From positions 248,001-312,000 of the forward strand of contig NZ_JAFKIP010000007.1 of assembly GCF_017305435.1 (NCBI RefSeq): DNA of 64,000 nt, written 5' to 3'. The notes under the pieces are model-generated. The model did no database searches. It saw only the letters and a program-made list of their open reading frames with translations, and was not told the DNA's origin. The stretch is from Microbacterium sp. (GTDB lineage: Bacteria > Actinomycetota > Actinomycetes > Actinomycetales > Microbacteriaceae). Positions 11,884 through 20,856 of this stretch are shown here, piece after piece. The translations under genes were made by a program, and so were the position numbers. Positions within the stretch are counted from its first letter, which is position 1. Every line of letters begins with the position of its first letter.

Positions 11884-13560
11884 ATGACTTCTTCGCCGAC
11901 GCCGCCGGAGCCGACCCCGCGCTTACCGGAGCGACCCGCCGCCGGGGCGAGCATGATCTGGGACCTCTGGGGCGACGGCACGCGCGACGCGCACCTCCCC
12001 CGCGGCGCCCGGACGATCGCGAAGACGCTGCTGAAGGGCACGCCGCGTCCCGTGCCGCGCCGCGACCCGGCATCCGTCGTCTTGTCCGCGTCGCGACTCG
12101 ACGACGCCGACCTGGCCGCTCTCGCCGCCGCGGCGCGCGGCGAGGCCGCGATCGACACGTCGGACGCCGTCCGCGTCCTCCACCTCGGCGGCAAGAGCAC
12201 GCCCGATCTGCTGCGCCGACGCCGCGACGACACCGCGATCGCCCCCGACGGGGTCGTGCGCCCCGAGAGCCACGACGAAGTGGCGGCGGTCCTCGCGGTG
12301 TGCGGGGCGCGCGGCATCGCAGTCGTGCCGTTCGGCGGCGGCACGAGCGTCGTCGGCGGCCTCGAGCCGGATGCCGGACCGTTCCGTGCCGTCGTCAGCC
12401 TCGACCTGTCCCGCACCGCCGCCCTGCTGGCTCTCGACGAGGTCTCCCTGCTCGCGACGTTCGGCGCGGGCACGAGCGGACCGCAGGCCGAAGAGCTGCT
12501 CGCGCGGCACGGTCTGACGCTCGGTCACTTCCCGCAGAGCTTCGAGCACGCGTCCCTCGGCGGCTTCGCGGCGACGCGCTCGAGCGGCCAGGCCTCGCGG
12601 GGCTACGGGCGGTTCGACGAGCTCGTGCATGCGCTGCGCGTCGCGACACCGGCCGGCACACTCGCGCTCGGCATCGCCCCCGCAAGCGCCGCCGGGCCGG
12701 ATCTCCGTCAGCTGATCCTCGGGTCGGAGGGGGCGTTCGGCGTCATCACCGAAGTGACCGTGCGGGTGCGCCCCGTCCCGGCGCACACGGCGTACGGGGC
12801 GTGGACGTTCCCGGATTTCGCCTCGGGCGCCGCGGCGTTGCGCGAACTGACACAGGCCGGCATCCGCCCCACCGTGCTGCGGCTGAGCGACGAATCCGAG
12901 ACGCGGGTGAACGCCGTCATGGGCGGACACCTTCTGCGCATGACGGGTGCGCTCGCGGTCGCGACCTTCGAGGCGTCCATCCCCCGCGAGGCCGAGCGGG
13001 TCCGAGGCGAGACCGACGCGGTCTTCGTGCGGCACGGCGCGAAGCCGCGCGGCGAGGATCCGGCCCGATCGTGGGAGCGCGGCCGCTTCTCGGCACCCGT
13101 CCTGCGCGACAGCCTGATGGACATCGGGGTCCTCGCCGAGACGCTCGAGACGGCGACGGTCTGGTCCTCCCTCCAGGCCCTGAAGGCCGCAGTGACGACG
13201 GCGCTCGAGGCCGCCCTCGGCGCACGGGGCACCGCGCCGATCGTCATGTGCCATATCTCGCACGTGTACCCCGCGGGCGCCTCGCTCTATTTCACCGTCG
13301 TCGCCGCGCTCACGGACGACCCGCTCGCGCAATGGGCGGATGCCAAGGCGGCGGCCTCCCGCGCGATCGCCGCCGCGGGGGGCACGGCGACGCACCATCA
13401 CGCCGTCGGGCGTGACCATCGCAGCGGAATGACCGCCGAGATCGGTGCGCTCGGCATCGAGGTGCTGCGTGGCGTGAAGCGCACACTCGATCCGCAGGGC
13501 ATCATGAACCCGGGCGTGCTCATGCCGCCGCCCGCCACCGAAACCACGACCGGGCCCTGA
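11884..13560 (+). CDS. FAD-binding oxidase, alkyl-dihydroxyacetone-phosphate synthase-like
   Basis: A 558-residue vanillyl-alcohol-oxidase-type flavoprotein. The PP-loop VVPFGGGTSVVGGLEP (about residues 142-157) and GHFPQSFEHASLGGFAATRSSG (about 212-233, split here around the FAD-contacting Gly-Gly) define the FAD domain. THHHAVGRDHRS near the C-terminus resembles the histidine-rich active site of alkyl-DHAP synthases, which swap the acyl group of acyl-DHAP for a fatty alcohol to make ether lipids. Whether this enzyme makes ether bonds is unproven; bacterial relatives are often called glycolate-oxidase-like. The context of glpD (which makes DHAP) and a lipid kinase favours a glycerolipid role. 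M. tuberculosis Rv2251 is the recalled counterpart. Confidence 0.88.
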   Translation: MTSSPTPPEPTPRLPERPAAGASMIWDLWGDGTRDAHLPRGARTIAKTLLKGTPRPVPRRDPASVVLSASRLDDADLAALAAAARGEAAIDTSDAVRVLHLGGKSTPDLLRRRRDDTAIAPDGVVRPESHDEVAAVLAVCGARGIAVVPFGGGTSVVGGLEPDAGPFRAVVSLDLSRTAALLALDEVSLLATFGAGTSGPQAEELLARHGLTLGHFPQSFEHASLGGFAATRSSGQASRGYGRFDELVHALRVATPAGTLALGIAPASAAGPDLRQLILGSEGAFGVITEVTVRVRPVPAHTAYGAWTFPDFASGAAALRELTQAGIRPTVLRLSDESETRVNAVMGGHLLRMTGALAVATFEASIPREAERVRGETDAVFVRHGAKPRGEDPARSWERGRFSAPVLRDSLMDIGVLAETLETATVWSSLQALKAAVTTALEAALGARGTAPIVMCHISHVYPAGASLYFTVVAALTDDPLAQWADAKAAASRAIAAAGGTATHHHAVGRDHRSGMTAEIGALGIEVLRGVKRTLDPQGIMNPGVLMPPPATETTTGP

Positions 13561-13611
13561 TCGCACCTCGACGCTGCTCGAGGAGAGCTCCCGCCGACCG
13601 AGGAGGACGCC

Positions 13612-14514
13612 ATGGATGTCGCGCTCCTGACGAATCCCGCCGCGCGTGGGGGCGCCCACACGGGCGCCGCCATGCGCACCGCCGAAAGGCTGCGCGCCGC
13701 GGGCCACCGCGTGAGCGTGATCTCCGGCGGCAGCGCCACCGAATCGTCCGAGCTGCTGCGGGCGGCGCTCGATCTCGGCATCGACGCCGTCGTCGTCGCC
13801 GGCGGCGACGGCACCGTCGCGCTCGCGATCCAGATCCTCGCGGGCGGCGACGTGCCCCTCGGCATCGTGCCCTCCGGCACCGGCAACGATCTCGCGAACG
13901 CGCTCGGTCTTCGCGACCTCGACGCCGACGCGGCAGCGGATGCCGTGATCGCGGGCACGACCCGCACGATCGATCTCGCCCGGGTGACGCGCACCGACGG
14001 GTCGACGGTCCTGTACGGCACGGTGCTGGCGAGCGGATTCGATTCGAGGGTCAACGACCGTGCCAATCGCATGCGCTGGCCGCGCGGTCACATGCGGTAC
14101 AACATCGCGATCCTGATCGAGTTCCTGACCCTGCGCGGCATCCCGTTCGACATCGAGCTCGAGCTCGCGGACGGCGGGTCCGAGCGGCTCCGGGGCGACC
14201 TCGTGATGGCGACGGTCGGCAACGGACCCAGCTACGGCGGAGGCATCCCGATCTGCCCCGACGCCGACCTCGAGGACGGGCTGCTCGACGTGACACTCGT
14301 GCGCCCGGCGGGGCGACTGAAGCTGCTGCGGCTGCTCCCCCGCGTGTACCGCGGCACGCATACGGCGCTCGCGCAGGTGTCGACCTATCGTGTGCGCGTG
14401 GTCGGGCTGTCCTCGCCGTCGGTCACCGCCTACGCGGACGGCGACCCGCTCGGAGCCCTGCCGCTGCGCATCGACGTCGCGCCGAGGGCACTTCGGGTCT
14501 TCAGCCTCGCGTGA
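13612..14514 (+). CDS. Diacylglycerol kinase family lipid kinase
   Basis: A 300-residue DAGK/YegS-type kinase. It has the N-terminal LLTNPAARGG segment, the signature VVAGGDGTVALAI at about 61-73 and PSGTGNDLANALG at about 87-99, and the C-terminal beta domain ending DGDPLGALPLRIDVAP. It phosphorylates diacylglycerol or a related lipid at the inner membrane face. GAGGAGG ends 6 nt before the ATG, a strong ribosome site. It lies 51 bp after the flavoprotein gene and probably belongs to its operon. The M. tuberculosis counterpart recalled for this synteny, Rv2252, was reported to act in phosphatidylinositol-mannoside supply. Confidence 0.92.
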   Translation: MDVALLTNPAARGGAHTGAAMRTAERLRAAGHRVSVISGGSATESSELLRAALDLGIDAVVVAGGDGTVALAIQILAGGDVPLGIVPSGTGNDLANALGLRDLDADAAADAVIAGTTRTIDLARVTRTDGSTVLYGTVLASGFDSRVNDRANRMRWPRGHMRYNIAILIEFLTLRGIPFDIELELADGGSERLRGDLVMATVGNGPSYGGGIPICPDADLEDGLLDVTLVRPAGRLKLLRLLPRVYRGTHTALAQVSTYRVRVVGLSSPSVTAYADGDPLGALPLRIDVAPRALRVFSLA

Positions 14515-14538
14515 GCCGCACGCGGCGGAGGCGTCCGC

Positions 14539-14784
14539 TCAGTGGTGAGTGGCCTGTTCGGCGCGCAGGCGCGAGAGCACGAGATCACGCAGCTGTTCGG
14601 GTGCCGTCTCCTTGCACGCCCGCGCGATCACCGTCGTCAGCGTGGTCGCGACGAGAGCCTCGTCGCGGCACTCGGGGCAGTTCGCCAGATGCTCGGTGAT
14701 GTCGGAGTGCTGCGTCTTGCAGACCTCGTTGCGGAGGTACTCCTCCAGATCCTTGCGCGCCTTGTCGCAGCCGCAGTCGCTCAT
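14539..14784 (-). CDS. rsrA: Mycothiol-system anti-sigma factor (RsrA/RshA type)
   Basis: An 81-residue zinc-containing anti-sigma factor (ZAS). The redox switch HLANCPEC gives H32, C36 and C39 in the HxxxCxxC arrangement; further cysteines are C4, C6 and C22. Under disulfide stress such proteins release zinc and free their SigH/SigR partner, which then drives thioredoxin and mycothiol genes. Its ATG overlaps the sigma gene stop by 4 bp (ATGA), the usual sigma-antisigma coupling. The identity follows from both the motif and the neighbour. Confidence 0.93.
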   Translation of the reverse strand: MSDCGCDKARKDLEEYLRNEVCKTQHSDITEHLANCPECRDEALVATTLTTVIARACKETAPEQLRDLVLSRLRAEQATHH

Positions 14785-15425
14785 TTCCTGCTCCTCGATT
14801 CCGTCGCGGGCTGCGGCACATCGATGCCGCGCTCCCGCGCATAGTCGGCCAGCAGATCACGCAGCAAGCGTCTGCCACGATGCAGACGGCTCATGACCGT
14901 GCCGATGGGGGTCTTCATGATGTCCGCGATCTCCTGATACGCGAAGCCTTCGACGTCGGCGAGGTACACCGCGAGGCGGAAGTCCTCGGGGATCGACTGC
15001 AGCGCGTCTTTGACGACGGATGCCGGCATGTGATCGATCGCCTCGGCCTCGGCCGAGCGGGCGCTGGTCGCCGTCGTCGATTCCGCCCCGCCGAGCTGCC
15101 AGTCCTCGAGCTCGTCGATCGTGCCCTGATAGGGCTCACGCTGCTTCTTGCGGTACGTGTTGATGTACGTGTTGGTGAGGATGCGGTACAGCCACGCCTT
15201 GAGATTCGTGCCCTGCGTGAACGACGCCCACGACGCGAAGGCCTTGACGAAGGTCTCCTGCACGAGGTCGGCGGCGTCCGCGGGGTTGCGCGTCATGCGC
15301 ATCGCCGCGGCGTAGAGCTGGTCCATGAACGGCAGGGCCTGCTCTTCGAACTGCGCACGCGGGTCGTGTTCCGTGGCCGCCGGAGTGTTCTGGGTCTGCG
15401 GCGCCCCGGCCGCCTGCTCTTCCAT
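14781..15425 (-). CDS. sigH: ECF sigma factor of the SigH/SigR thiol-stress class
   Basis: A 214-residue sigma-70 family protein. Region 2 holds [28 protein letters not shown] (about residues 37-64, broken here by the -10 recognition helix), and [20 protein letters not shown] follows. Region 4 holds [27 protein letters not shown] near 165-191. I place the start at ATG 15425 ([10 protein letters not shown]), where family similarity begins; far upstream in-frame starts run through aroA antisense. Sigma factors of this class are held by the RsrA partner and often drive their own gene. I saw only a lone TTGACA (15477-15482, reverse) and no convincing GGAAT/GTT autoregulatory promoter. Confidence 0.92.
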   Translation of the reverse strand: MEEQAAGAPQTQNTPAATEHDPRAQFEEQALPFMDQLYAAAMRMTRNPADAADLVQETFVKAFASWASFTQGTNLKAWLYRILTNTYINTYRKKQREPYQGTIDELEDWQLGGAESTTATSARSAEAEAIDHMPASVVKDALQSIPEDFRLAVYLADVEGFAYQEIADIMKTPIGTVMSRLHRGRRLLRDLLADYARERGIDVPQPATESRSRK

Positions 15426-15520
15426 CGCGGCCCAGTCTACGTCCGGCGGTTCCGCCAGAACGGGGGAGAGCGTCGATGTCAATGGGTGTCCTCGGATTCG
15501 GGGCTGTCGGAGCGGTTCGT

Positions 15521-15526
15521 TAGGGT
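15521..15526 (+). promoter_or_regulatory. -10 box TAGGGT of aroA
   Basis: TAGGGT ends 8 nt before the aroA ATG at 15535 and no Shine-Dalgarno sequence precedes the start. The transcript would be leaderless or nearly so. Confidence 0.45.
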
Positions 15527-15534
15527 AGAACCCG

Positions 15535-16890
15535 ATGACCGCATCCGGGTATTCCCACTCTCCGTCGGCCTCTTCCGAAGCCGGCTCGTCGCCGTGGGCG
15601 GCGCCCGTCGGCGAGAGCCCCCTCCTCGCCACCATCGAGGTGCCCGGCTCGAAGTCGCTGACGAACCGCAAGCTCGTGCTCGCCGCGTTGGCCGATTCGC
15701 CCTCGACGCTCACGGCGCCGCTGCACTCCGACGACTCCGCCCGGATGATCGACGCGCTGCGCACCCTGGGAGCCGAGATCGAGGAGATCCCCGGCAGCGG
15801 ACGGTTCGGCACCGACCTGCACATCAATCCGCCCGCGGCCTTCCGCGGCGATGTCACGATCGACTGCGGCCAGGCGGGCACCGTCATGCGCTTCATCGCC
15901 CCGCTCGCGGGCCTTGCCGAGGGCGACGTGACGATCACGGCCCATGCGAGCGCCCTCCACCGCCCGATGGGCGAGATGATCAAGGCGCTCCGCACGATCG
16001 GGGCGGACGTCGACGACGGGGGCAACTGGGCGCTGCCGTTCACGGTTCGCGGCCGCGGCCACATCCGCGGCGGCGAGGTGACGATCGACGCGAGCGGCTC
16101 CAGCCAGTTCGTCTCGGGGCTGCTCCTGGCGGCGCCGCGCTTCGACGTGGGTCTTCATCTCATCCACTCGGGCGAGCGGCTCCCCTCGGTTCCGCACATC
16201 GACATGACGGTCGAAACGCTCGCCCGCCGGGGCATCCAGGTGGAGCGCCCGTCGCCGAACGAGTGGGTCGTTCCGGCCGGGGTTCCGCGGGGGCGGGATG
16301 CCGCCATCGAGCCCGATCTCTCCAACGCCGCCCCGTTCCTCGCCGCGGCGCTGCTGACCGGCGGGTCCGTCACGATCCCCGGCTGGCCGGCGACCTCGAC
16401 GCAGCCCGGAGCGCTGCTGCCGGAGATCCTCTCCCTCCTCGGCGCACGGACCGGCCGCCGCGGCGGCGCGCTCACCGTGACCGGCACGGGCCGGATCGCG
16501 GGCGTCGACCTCGACCTCACGGCGGCCAGCGAGCTCACCCCGACACTGTTCGCCCTCGCCGCCTTCGCGGACGCTCCCACGACGCTCCACGGCATCGGCC
16601 ACATCCGCGGGCACGAGACCGACCGCATCCAGGCGCTCATCGACAACCTGCGGGCGCTCGGCGGCGACGCGCAGGAGCTTCCCGACGGCATCCGCGTCAC
16701 TCCCGTGCCGCTCCACGGCGGCCTTTGGCGCGCCCACCACGATCACCGGATCGCGACGGCGGGCGCCCTGATCGGCCTGCGCGTGCCCGGCGTCGAAGTC
16801 GACGACATCGGCACGACGGCGAAGACCATGCCCGAGTTCCCCCAGTTGTGGGCGCAGCTGCTCGACGAGCACGGATCCACCGCGGCATGA
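15535..16890 (+). CDS. aroA: 3-phosphoshikimate 1-carboxyvinyltransferase (EPSP synthase)
   Basis: A 451-residue shikimate-pathway enzyme joining shikimate 3-phosphate and phosphoenolpyruvate to make EPSP for aromatic amino acids. Seen: [18 protein letters not shown] (about 37-54) with the substrate lysine, [14 protein letters not shown] near 112 (the PEP-binding loop), [17 protein letters not shown] near 187, and [14 protein letters not shown] near the C-terminus. The PEP loop carries the usual Gly-x-Ala-Gly-Thr core. A 35-residue low-complexity N-terminal extension precedes the fold. It diverges from sigH and is followed 24 bp later by rsgA, an order also recalled from mycobacteria (Rv3227-Rv3228). 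Confidence 0.96.
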   Translation: MTASGYSHSPSASSEAGSSPWAAPVGESPLLATIEVPGSKSLTNRKLVLAALADSPSTLTAPLHSDDSARMIDALRTLGAEIEEIPGSGRFGTDLHINPPAAFRGDVTIDCGQAGTVMRFIAPLAGLAEGDVTITAHASALHRPMGEMIKALRTIGADVDDGGNWALPFTVRGRGHIRGGEVTIDASGSSQFVSGLLLAAPRFDVGLHLIHSGERLPSVPHIDMTVETLARRGIQVERPSPNEWVVPAGVPRGRDAAIEPDLSNAAPFLAAALLTGGSVTIPGWPATSTQPGALLPEILSLLGARTGRRGGALTVTGTGRIAGVDLDLTAASELTPTLFALAAFADAPTTLHGIGHIRGHETDRIQALIDNLRALGGDAQELPDGIRVTPVPLHGGLWRAHHDHRIATAGALIGLRVPGVEVDDIGTTAKTMPEFPQLWAQLLDEHGSTAA

Positions 16891-16914
16891 CGCGGGGCGA
16901 GGGCCGGGCGTGAC

Positions 16915-17952
16915 ATGAGCTGGCTGGACGATCTCGACGACGAGCCCGAGTTCGACGAAGCCGACATTCGCGTGCGGCCGAACCCCAAGGCCAACCGTCC
17001 GCGCACCAAGCGCCGCCCCGCCCACGCCGACGCGCATATCGCGCGCGTCCTGGGCGTCGACCGCGGTCGCTACACCGTTTTGATCGACGAGGACACCGAG
17101 GACGAGCACACCGCGCTCGCGACACGGGCGCGCGAGCTGCGGAAGCAGCCGATCGTCACGGGCGACCGAGCGCGCGTCGTCGGCGACGTCTCCGGCGACG
17201 AGGGCACGCTCGCGCGCATCGTGGGCATCGAGGAGCGCACGTCGCTGCTGCGTCGCAGCGCCGACGACACCGATCAGGTCGAGCGCGTCGTCGTCGCGAA
17301 CGCCGACCAGATGCTCATCGTGGTCGCAGCGGCCGACCCCGAGCCACGCCCGCGCCTCGTCGACCGGTATCTCGTCGCAGCGCTGGATGCCGGCATCCAC
17401 CCCCTCCTCGTCGTCACCAAGACCGACCTCGCCGATCCGACCTCCTTCCTCGCGCACTTCGACGGGGTCGACGACCTCGTGGTGTTCACGAGCGGGCAGG
17501 ACGATATGCCGACCGACGAGATCGGCCGGCACCTGATCGGCCACTCCACCGTCTTCGTCGGGCACTCCGGCGTGGGCAAGTCGACGCTCGTCAACGCGCT
17601 CGTGCCGAGCGCCGCGCGCGCCACCGGTCACGTCAACGAGGTGACGGGGCGCGGTCGGCACACGTCGAGCTCGACGGTGTCGCTGCGCTACCTCTCCCCC
17701 TCCGGGCGCGGCTGGGTCATCGACACGCCGGGCGTCCGCTCGTTCGGTCTCGGTCACGTCGACCCCGCGAACATCCTGAAGGCGTTCAGCGATCTCGCTC
17801 TCGTCGCGGAGGAATGCCCCCGCGGCTGCACGCATCTGCCGAGCGCGCCCGACTGCGCGATCGTGGAGGCCGTCGCCGAGGGCCGGCTCGGCGAGCGCGG
17901 CGCGGCGCGGCTGGACTCCCTGCAGCGCCTGCTCGAGACGTTCTCCGCCTGA
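16915..17952 (+). CDS. rsgA: Small ribosomal subunit-dependent GTPase A
   Basis: A 345-residue circularly permuted GTPase that helps late maturation of the 30S subunit. An OB-fold region around 40-110 is followed by the permuted G motifs: TKTD (G4) near 170, GHSGVGKST (G1) near 216 and DTPGVRSFG (G3) near 268. A C-terminal zinc-binding knuckle (ECPRGCTHL...PDC, about 300) completes the family layout. It sits 24 bp after aroA and probably shares its transcript. No strong ribosome site is visible before ATG 16915, so translation may depend on coupling. Confidence 0.95.
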   Translation: MSWLDDLDDEPEFDEADIRVRPNPKANRPRTKRRPAHADAHIARVLGVDRGRYTVLIDEDTEDEHTALATRARELRKQPIVTGDRARVVGDVSGDEGTLARIVGIEERTSLLRRSADDTDQVERVVVANADQMLIVVAAADPEPRPRLVDRYLVAALDAGIHPLLVVTKTDLADPTSFLAHFDGVDDLVVFTSGQDDMPTDEIGRHLIGHSTVFVGHSGVGKSTLVNALVPSAARATGHVNEVTGRGRHTSSSTVSLRYLSPSGRGWVIDTPGVRSFGLGHVDPANILKAFSDLALVAEECPRGCTHLPSAPDCAIVEAVAEGRLGERGAARLDSLQRLLETFSA

Positions 17953-17981
17953 CGGCGTCCGCCGTTCCCGGGGCGTGTCCG

Positions 17982-17987
17982 TAGGCT
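17982..17987 (+). promoter_or_regulatory. -10 box TAGGCT of bcp
   Basis: TAGGCT ends 7 nt before the ATG at 17995, and the gap is exactly GGATGCC. Leaderless geometry, with no ribosome site. Confidence 0.5.
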
Positions 17988-17994
17988 GGATGCC

Positions 17995-18462
17995 ATGACG
18001 CAGCTGCAGCCCGGATCCCCCGCCCCCGACTTCACCCTCGTCGATCAGGACGGCGAGGAGTTCTCGCTGCACGATCTGCGCGGCCGGAACGTCGTCCTCT
18101 TCTTCTACCCCGCCGCGATGACCCCGGGGTGCACGACGGAGGCCTGCGACTTCCGCGACTCCCTCGCCCCGCTCGAGGCGGCAGGGTACGCGGTCGTCGG
18201 GATCTCGCGCGACGAGCCGGCGAAGAACGCGGAGTTCCGCGCACGCGATGCCCTCACCTATCCCCTGCTGAGCGACCCCGACCACGCCGTCCACGAGGCC
18301 TACGGCGCGTGGGGCGAGAAGATGAACTACGGCAAGAAGATCGAGGGCGTCATCCGTTCGACGTTCGTGCTGGATGCGAACGGCACCGTGGTCCACGCCC
18401 TCACGGGCGTCAAGGCGACGGGACACGTCGCGCGCGTGCGGAAGCTCCTCGGCGTCGGCTGA
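17995..18462 (+). CDS. bcp: Thioredoxin-dependent thiol peroxidase (Bcp/PrxQ)
   Basis: A 155-residue peroxiredoxin with peroxidatic Cys46 in TPGCTTEAC and resolving Cys51 five residues later, the PrxQ arrangement. It reduces H2O2 and organic hydroperoxides in the cytosol using thioredoxin. The family length is 150-160. The proximity to the SigH-RsrA thiol-stress pair, 3 kb away, is suggestive, but no SigH-type promoter is seen. Its own TAGGCT box lies just before the start. The gene converges with the next one, leaving only 2 bp between stops. Confidence 0.95.
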   Translation: MTQLQPGSPAPDFTLVDQDGEEFSLHDLRGRNVVLFFYPAAMTPGCTTEACDFRDSLAPLEAAGYAVVGISRDEPAKNAEFRARDALTYPLLSDPDHAVHEAYGAWGEKMNYGKKIEGVIRSTFVLDANGTVVHALTGVKATGHVARVRKLLGVG

Positions 18463-18464
18463 GC

Positions 18465-18845
18465 TCAGCGCGGACGGGCGCCCGCACGCCGCACGGCGGC
18501 GAACAGCAGCACGAGTCCGACCGCAGCGGGAAGCGCCACGGCGAGGGCGAACCCGAATGCGGGCGCGGGTCCCGTGACCGCGCCGAGCGCGACGGCCAGC
18601 ATCAGCAGCTGCGTCACGATTCCGCCCGACCGCCCCCACGATCGCCCCCGCGCGGTCGCGACACCGAACGCGGCGACGGCGGCCGCGCCGACAGCCGTGA
18701 GGACGACCAGGGCGATCGAGCTCGTGACGTCGGCGGTGTCACCCCCGATGAGAGCGACGATCTCCCAGCCCGCCACAACGACGAGCCCCGACGCCTCGAG
18801 CCCCAGAAGGGCGGCGGACAGGCGGTCGGGAGCGCTGGTGGGCAT
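18465..18845 (-). CDS. Small four-helix integral membrane protein of unknown function
   Basis: A 126-residue very hydrophobic protein with about four predicted membrane spans (roughly residues 15-35, 42-65, 75-92, 95-118) and a basic C-terminal tail RRAGARPR. No motif is recognised. It lies between bcp and whiB1 and is read leftwards from the whiB1 upstream region, so the two may share a bidirectional control region. Codon usage is normal for the window, which supports it as a real gene. Confidence 0.65.
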   Translation of the reverse strand: MPTSAPDRLSAALLGLEASGLVVVAGWEIVALIGGDTADVTSSIALVVLTAVGAAAVAAFGVATARGRSWGRSGGIVTQLLMLAVALGAVTGPAPAFGFALAVALPAAVGLVLLFAAVRRAGARPR

Positions 18846-19090
18846 CGGCGAAGTCTCCTCGGTTGCACGTTCGGTTCGCGTGGCATCTCAGGCGATCCAC
18901 AGCAATCCCGCCCGGGAAATCGCAGTTCACCCTTGATTCATCCGAATGTGCATGGGACGATAGATCACGCAGTGTGCTCCCACAGCGAAGTGGGGCGAGC
19001 GAATCCGCTCGCACACCCACCAGGGTATCGGACGCCCGAAGTCCCGCCCTCACCCGCACGTCACCTTCCCGCATCAAGGAGCACCCCACT

Positions 19091-19339
19091 ATGGATTGGC
19101 GCGACAAGTCCGCCTGCCTCACGGTCGACCCCGAGCTGTTCTTCCCCGTCGGGAACACCGGGCCCGCCGTCGAGCAGATCGAAAAGGCCAAGGCCGTCTG
19201 TGCGCGCTGCACGGTGACCGAGATCTGCCTGCAGTACGCCCTCGAGACCGGTCAGGACTCGGGCGTGTGGGGTGGCCTCTCCGAGGACGAGCGTCGCGCG
19301 CTCAAGCGCCGCGCCGCCCGCGCCCGCCGCGCTTCCTGA
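19091..19339 (+). CDS. whiB1: WhiB1-type iron-sulfur transcription factor
   Basis: An 82-residue Wbl protein. The four [4Fe-4S]-binding cysteines are C9, C37, C40 and C46, followed by the GVWGG turn (58-62) and a basic DNA-binding tail RRALKRRAARARR. MDWRDKSACL at the start and PELFFPVGNTGPA are characteristic of WhiB1, an essential NO-sensitive partner of the principal sigma factor. ATG 19091 is chosen from the family start and an AAGGAG ribosome site. The 245-bp upstream region holds a TTGATT box (18933-18938) and a small CCCAC/GTGGG hairpin (18979-18994). Convergence with pdtaS matches recalled M. tuberculosis Rv3219/Rv3220c. Confidence 0.95.
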   Translation: MDWRDKSACLTVDPELFFPVGNTGPAVEQIEKAKAVCARCTVTEICLQYALETGQDSGVWGGLSEDERRALKRRAARARRAS

Positions 19340-19345
19340 GCCCCC

Positions 19346-20833
19346 TCACGTGCGCTCGAGGTAGCGCATCGGGATCTCGATCGTCACCTCGGTGCCCGAT
19401 CCGACCAGCGTGTGCCAGTCGATCGTGCCGCTGAGCTCGCCCTGGATGAGGGTGCGTACGATCTGCGTGCCGAGGCCGCGCCCGACCTGACCCTCGGGCA
19501 GCCCCACGCCGGTGTCGCGCACCTTGACGCCCAGGAACTCCGGCGTGCGCTCGGCGATGATCTCGACCTCGCCCTCGCGGTCGGCGAGACCGTGCTCGAC
19601 CGCATTCGTCACGAGCTCGGTGAGCGCGAGCGCGAGCGGCGTCGCGTACTCGCTCGGAAGCGTCCCGAAACGCCCCGTCTTGAGGGTGCGGGCACGAGTG
19701 TTCGGGGATGCCGCGACCTCCGCCACGAGCTTCAGGACCCGGTCGAACACGTCGTCGAAATCGACGTTCTGAGCGAGGCCCTCCGACAGCGTGTCGTGCA
19801 CGACCGCGATCGCCGACACGCGCCGCATGGCGTGGGTCAAGGCATCCCGCGCTTCGTCCGAATGCGTACGACGCGCCTGGATGCGCAGGAGGGACGCCAC
19901 GGTCTGCAGGTTGTTCTTGACGCGGTGATGGATCTCACGGATCGTCGCGTCCTTCGTGATGAGCTCCTGCTCCTGGTGACGGATCTCCGTCACGTCACGG
20001 CACAGCACGATCGCGCCGATCCGGTGGCCCCGATCCTTGAGAGGGATCGTCCGCAGCGACACCGTCACCCCGCGCGCCTCGATGTCGGCCCGCCACGGGG
20101 CACGGCCGGCCATCACGATCGGCAGCGATTCGTCGAAGTCCCGCCCCTTGGGCAGGATGCCGGATGCCACTTCGAGCAGCGACTCGCCCTCGAGCTCGTC
20201 GTCGAATCCCAGCCGATTGAAGGCGGACAGGGCGTTCGGGCTCGCGAACGTCGTGATCCCGTCCACGTCGATGCGGATGAGTCCGTCGGACGCGCGCGGT
20301 GCGCCCCGGCGCGGCGACGTCGGCGCGGTGAGGTCGGGGAAGTCGGCGGCGGCGACCATGCCGAAGACGTCGTCGGCGCAGTCGTTGAAGGTGATCTGCT
20401 GCCGCGACGGCGTGCGGGCTTCGCCCAGGTTGGTGTGCCGGGTCAGAACGCCGAGGACGGTCGGGGGCGTATCCGCCGTCCCCCGCGCACGCACGATCGG
20501 CACGGCGCGCACGCGCGTCGGCGTCTCTTCGAACCAGTCCGGCGACGCGGAATCGACGATCTCGACGCGGGTGAAGGCGTCGCGCACCTGCGTGCGCCAC
20601 TGGGGCCTGACGAGATCGCCGACGATGTCGCGGTAGAAGAGCGTCGCCGCGCCCGAGGGGCGCGTGTGGGCCACCGCGATGAACGAGTCGTCCGCCGTCG
20701 GCACCCAGATCACGATGTCCGCGAAGGCGAGGTCGGCCAGAAGCTGACCGTCTCCGGCGAGCCGGTGGAGCCACTCCACATCGGCCTCCGACGAACGTCC
20801 CTGGGCGTACACGAGATCGCTGAGCGTCGACAC
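19346..20833 (-). CDS. pdtaS: Cytosolic sensor histidine kinase, PdtaS type
   Basis: A 495-residue kinase without membrane spans. Layout: an N-terminal GAF-like sensor (about 1-160), a PAS domain (about 182-290), then an HisKA_2 dimerisation domain with EIHHRVKNNLQTVASLL, phospho-acceptor His302/303, and an HATPase_c domain with LALTELVTNAVEHGL and DTGVGLPEGQVGRGLGTQIV. PdtaS phosphorylates the ANTAR response regulator PdtaR, which is not encoded in this window. In mycobacteria the pair senses copper and NO. The start is GTG 20833, with TAGGCT exactly 6 nt upstream. It follows the CpaE-like gene by 23 bp but seems to have its own promoter. Confidence 0.95.
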   Translation of the reverse strand: MSTLSDLVYAQGRSSEADVEWLHRLAGDGQLLADLAFADIVIWVPTADDSFIAVAHTRPSGAATLFYRDIVGDLVRPQWRTQVRDAFTRVEIVDSASPDWFEETPTRVRAVPIVRARGTADTPPTVLGVLTRHTNLGEARTPSRQQITFNDCADDVFGMVAAADFPDLTAPTSPRRGAPRASDGLIRIDVDGITTFASPNALSAFNRLGFDDELEGESLLEVASGILPKGRDFDESLPIVMAGRAPWRADIEARGVTVSLRTIPLKDRGHRIGAIVLCRDVTEIRHQEQELITKDATIREIHHRVKNNLQTVASLLRIQARRTHSDEARDALTHAMRRVSAIAVVHDTLSEGLAQNVDFDDVFDRVLKLVAEVAASPNTRARTLKTGRFGTLPSEYATPLALALTELVTNAVEHGLADREGEVEIIAERTPEFLGVKVRDTGVGLPEGQVGRGLGTQIVRTLIQGELSGTIDWHTLVGSGTEVTIEIPMRYLERT

Positions 20834-20839
20834 GGCACC

Positions 20840-20845
20840 AGCCTA
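20840..20845 (-). promoter_or_regulatory. -10 box TAGGCT of pdtaS
   Basis: Reverse-strand TAGGCT, 6 nt before the GTG start at 20833. This is leaderless geometry in the short gap after the upstream ATPase gene. Confidence 0.5.
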
Positions 20846-20856
20846 TTGGGCCGTGC

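Noticed and set aside
15426-15534. SigH-type autoregulatory promoter (GGAAT ... GTT) before sigH
   Set aside because: GGAA and GTT words occur but not at the required spacing; only an isolated TTGACA is seen.
15520-18639. Long reverse open frame across aroA, rsgA and bcp
   Set aside because: All three forward genes are unambiguous enzymes; the reverse translation is Arg/Gly/Val-rich noise.
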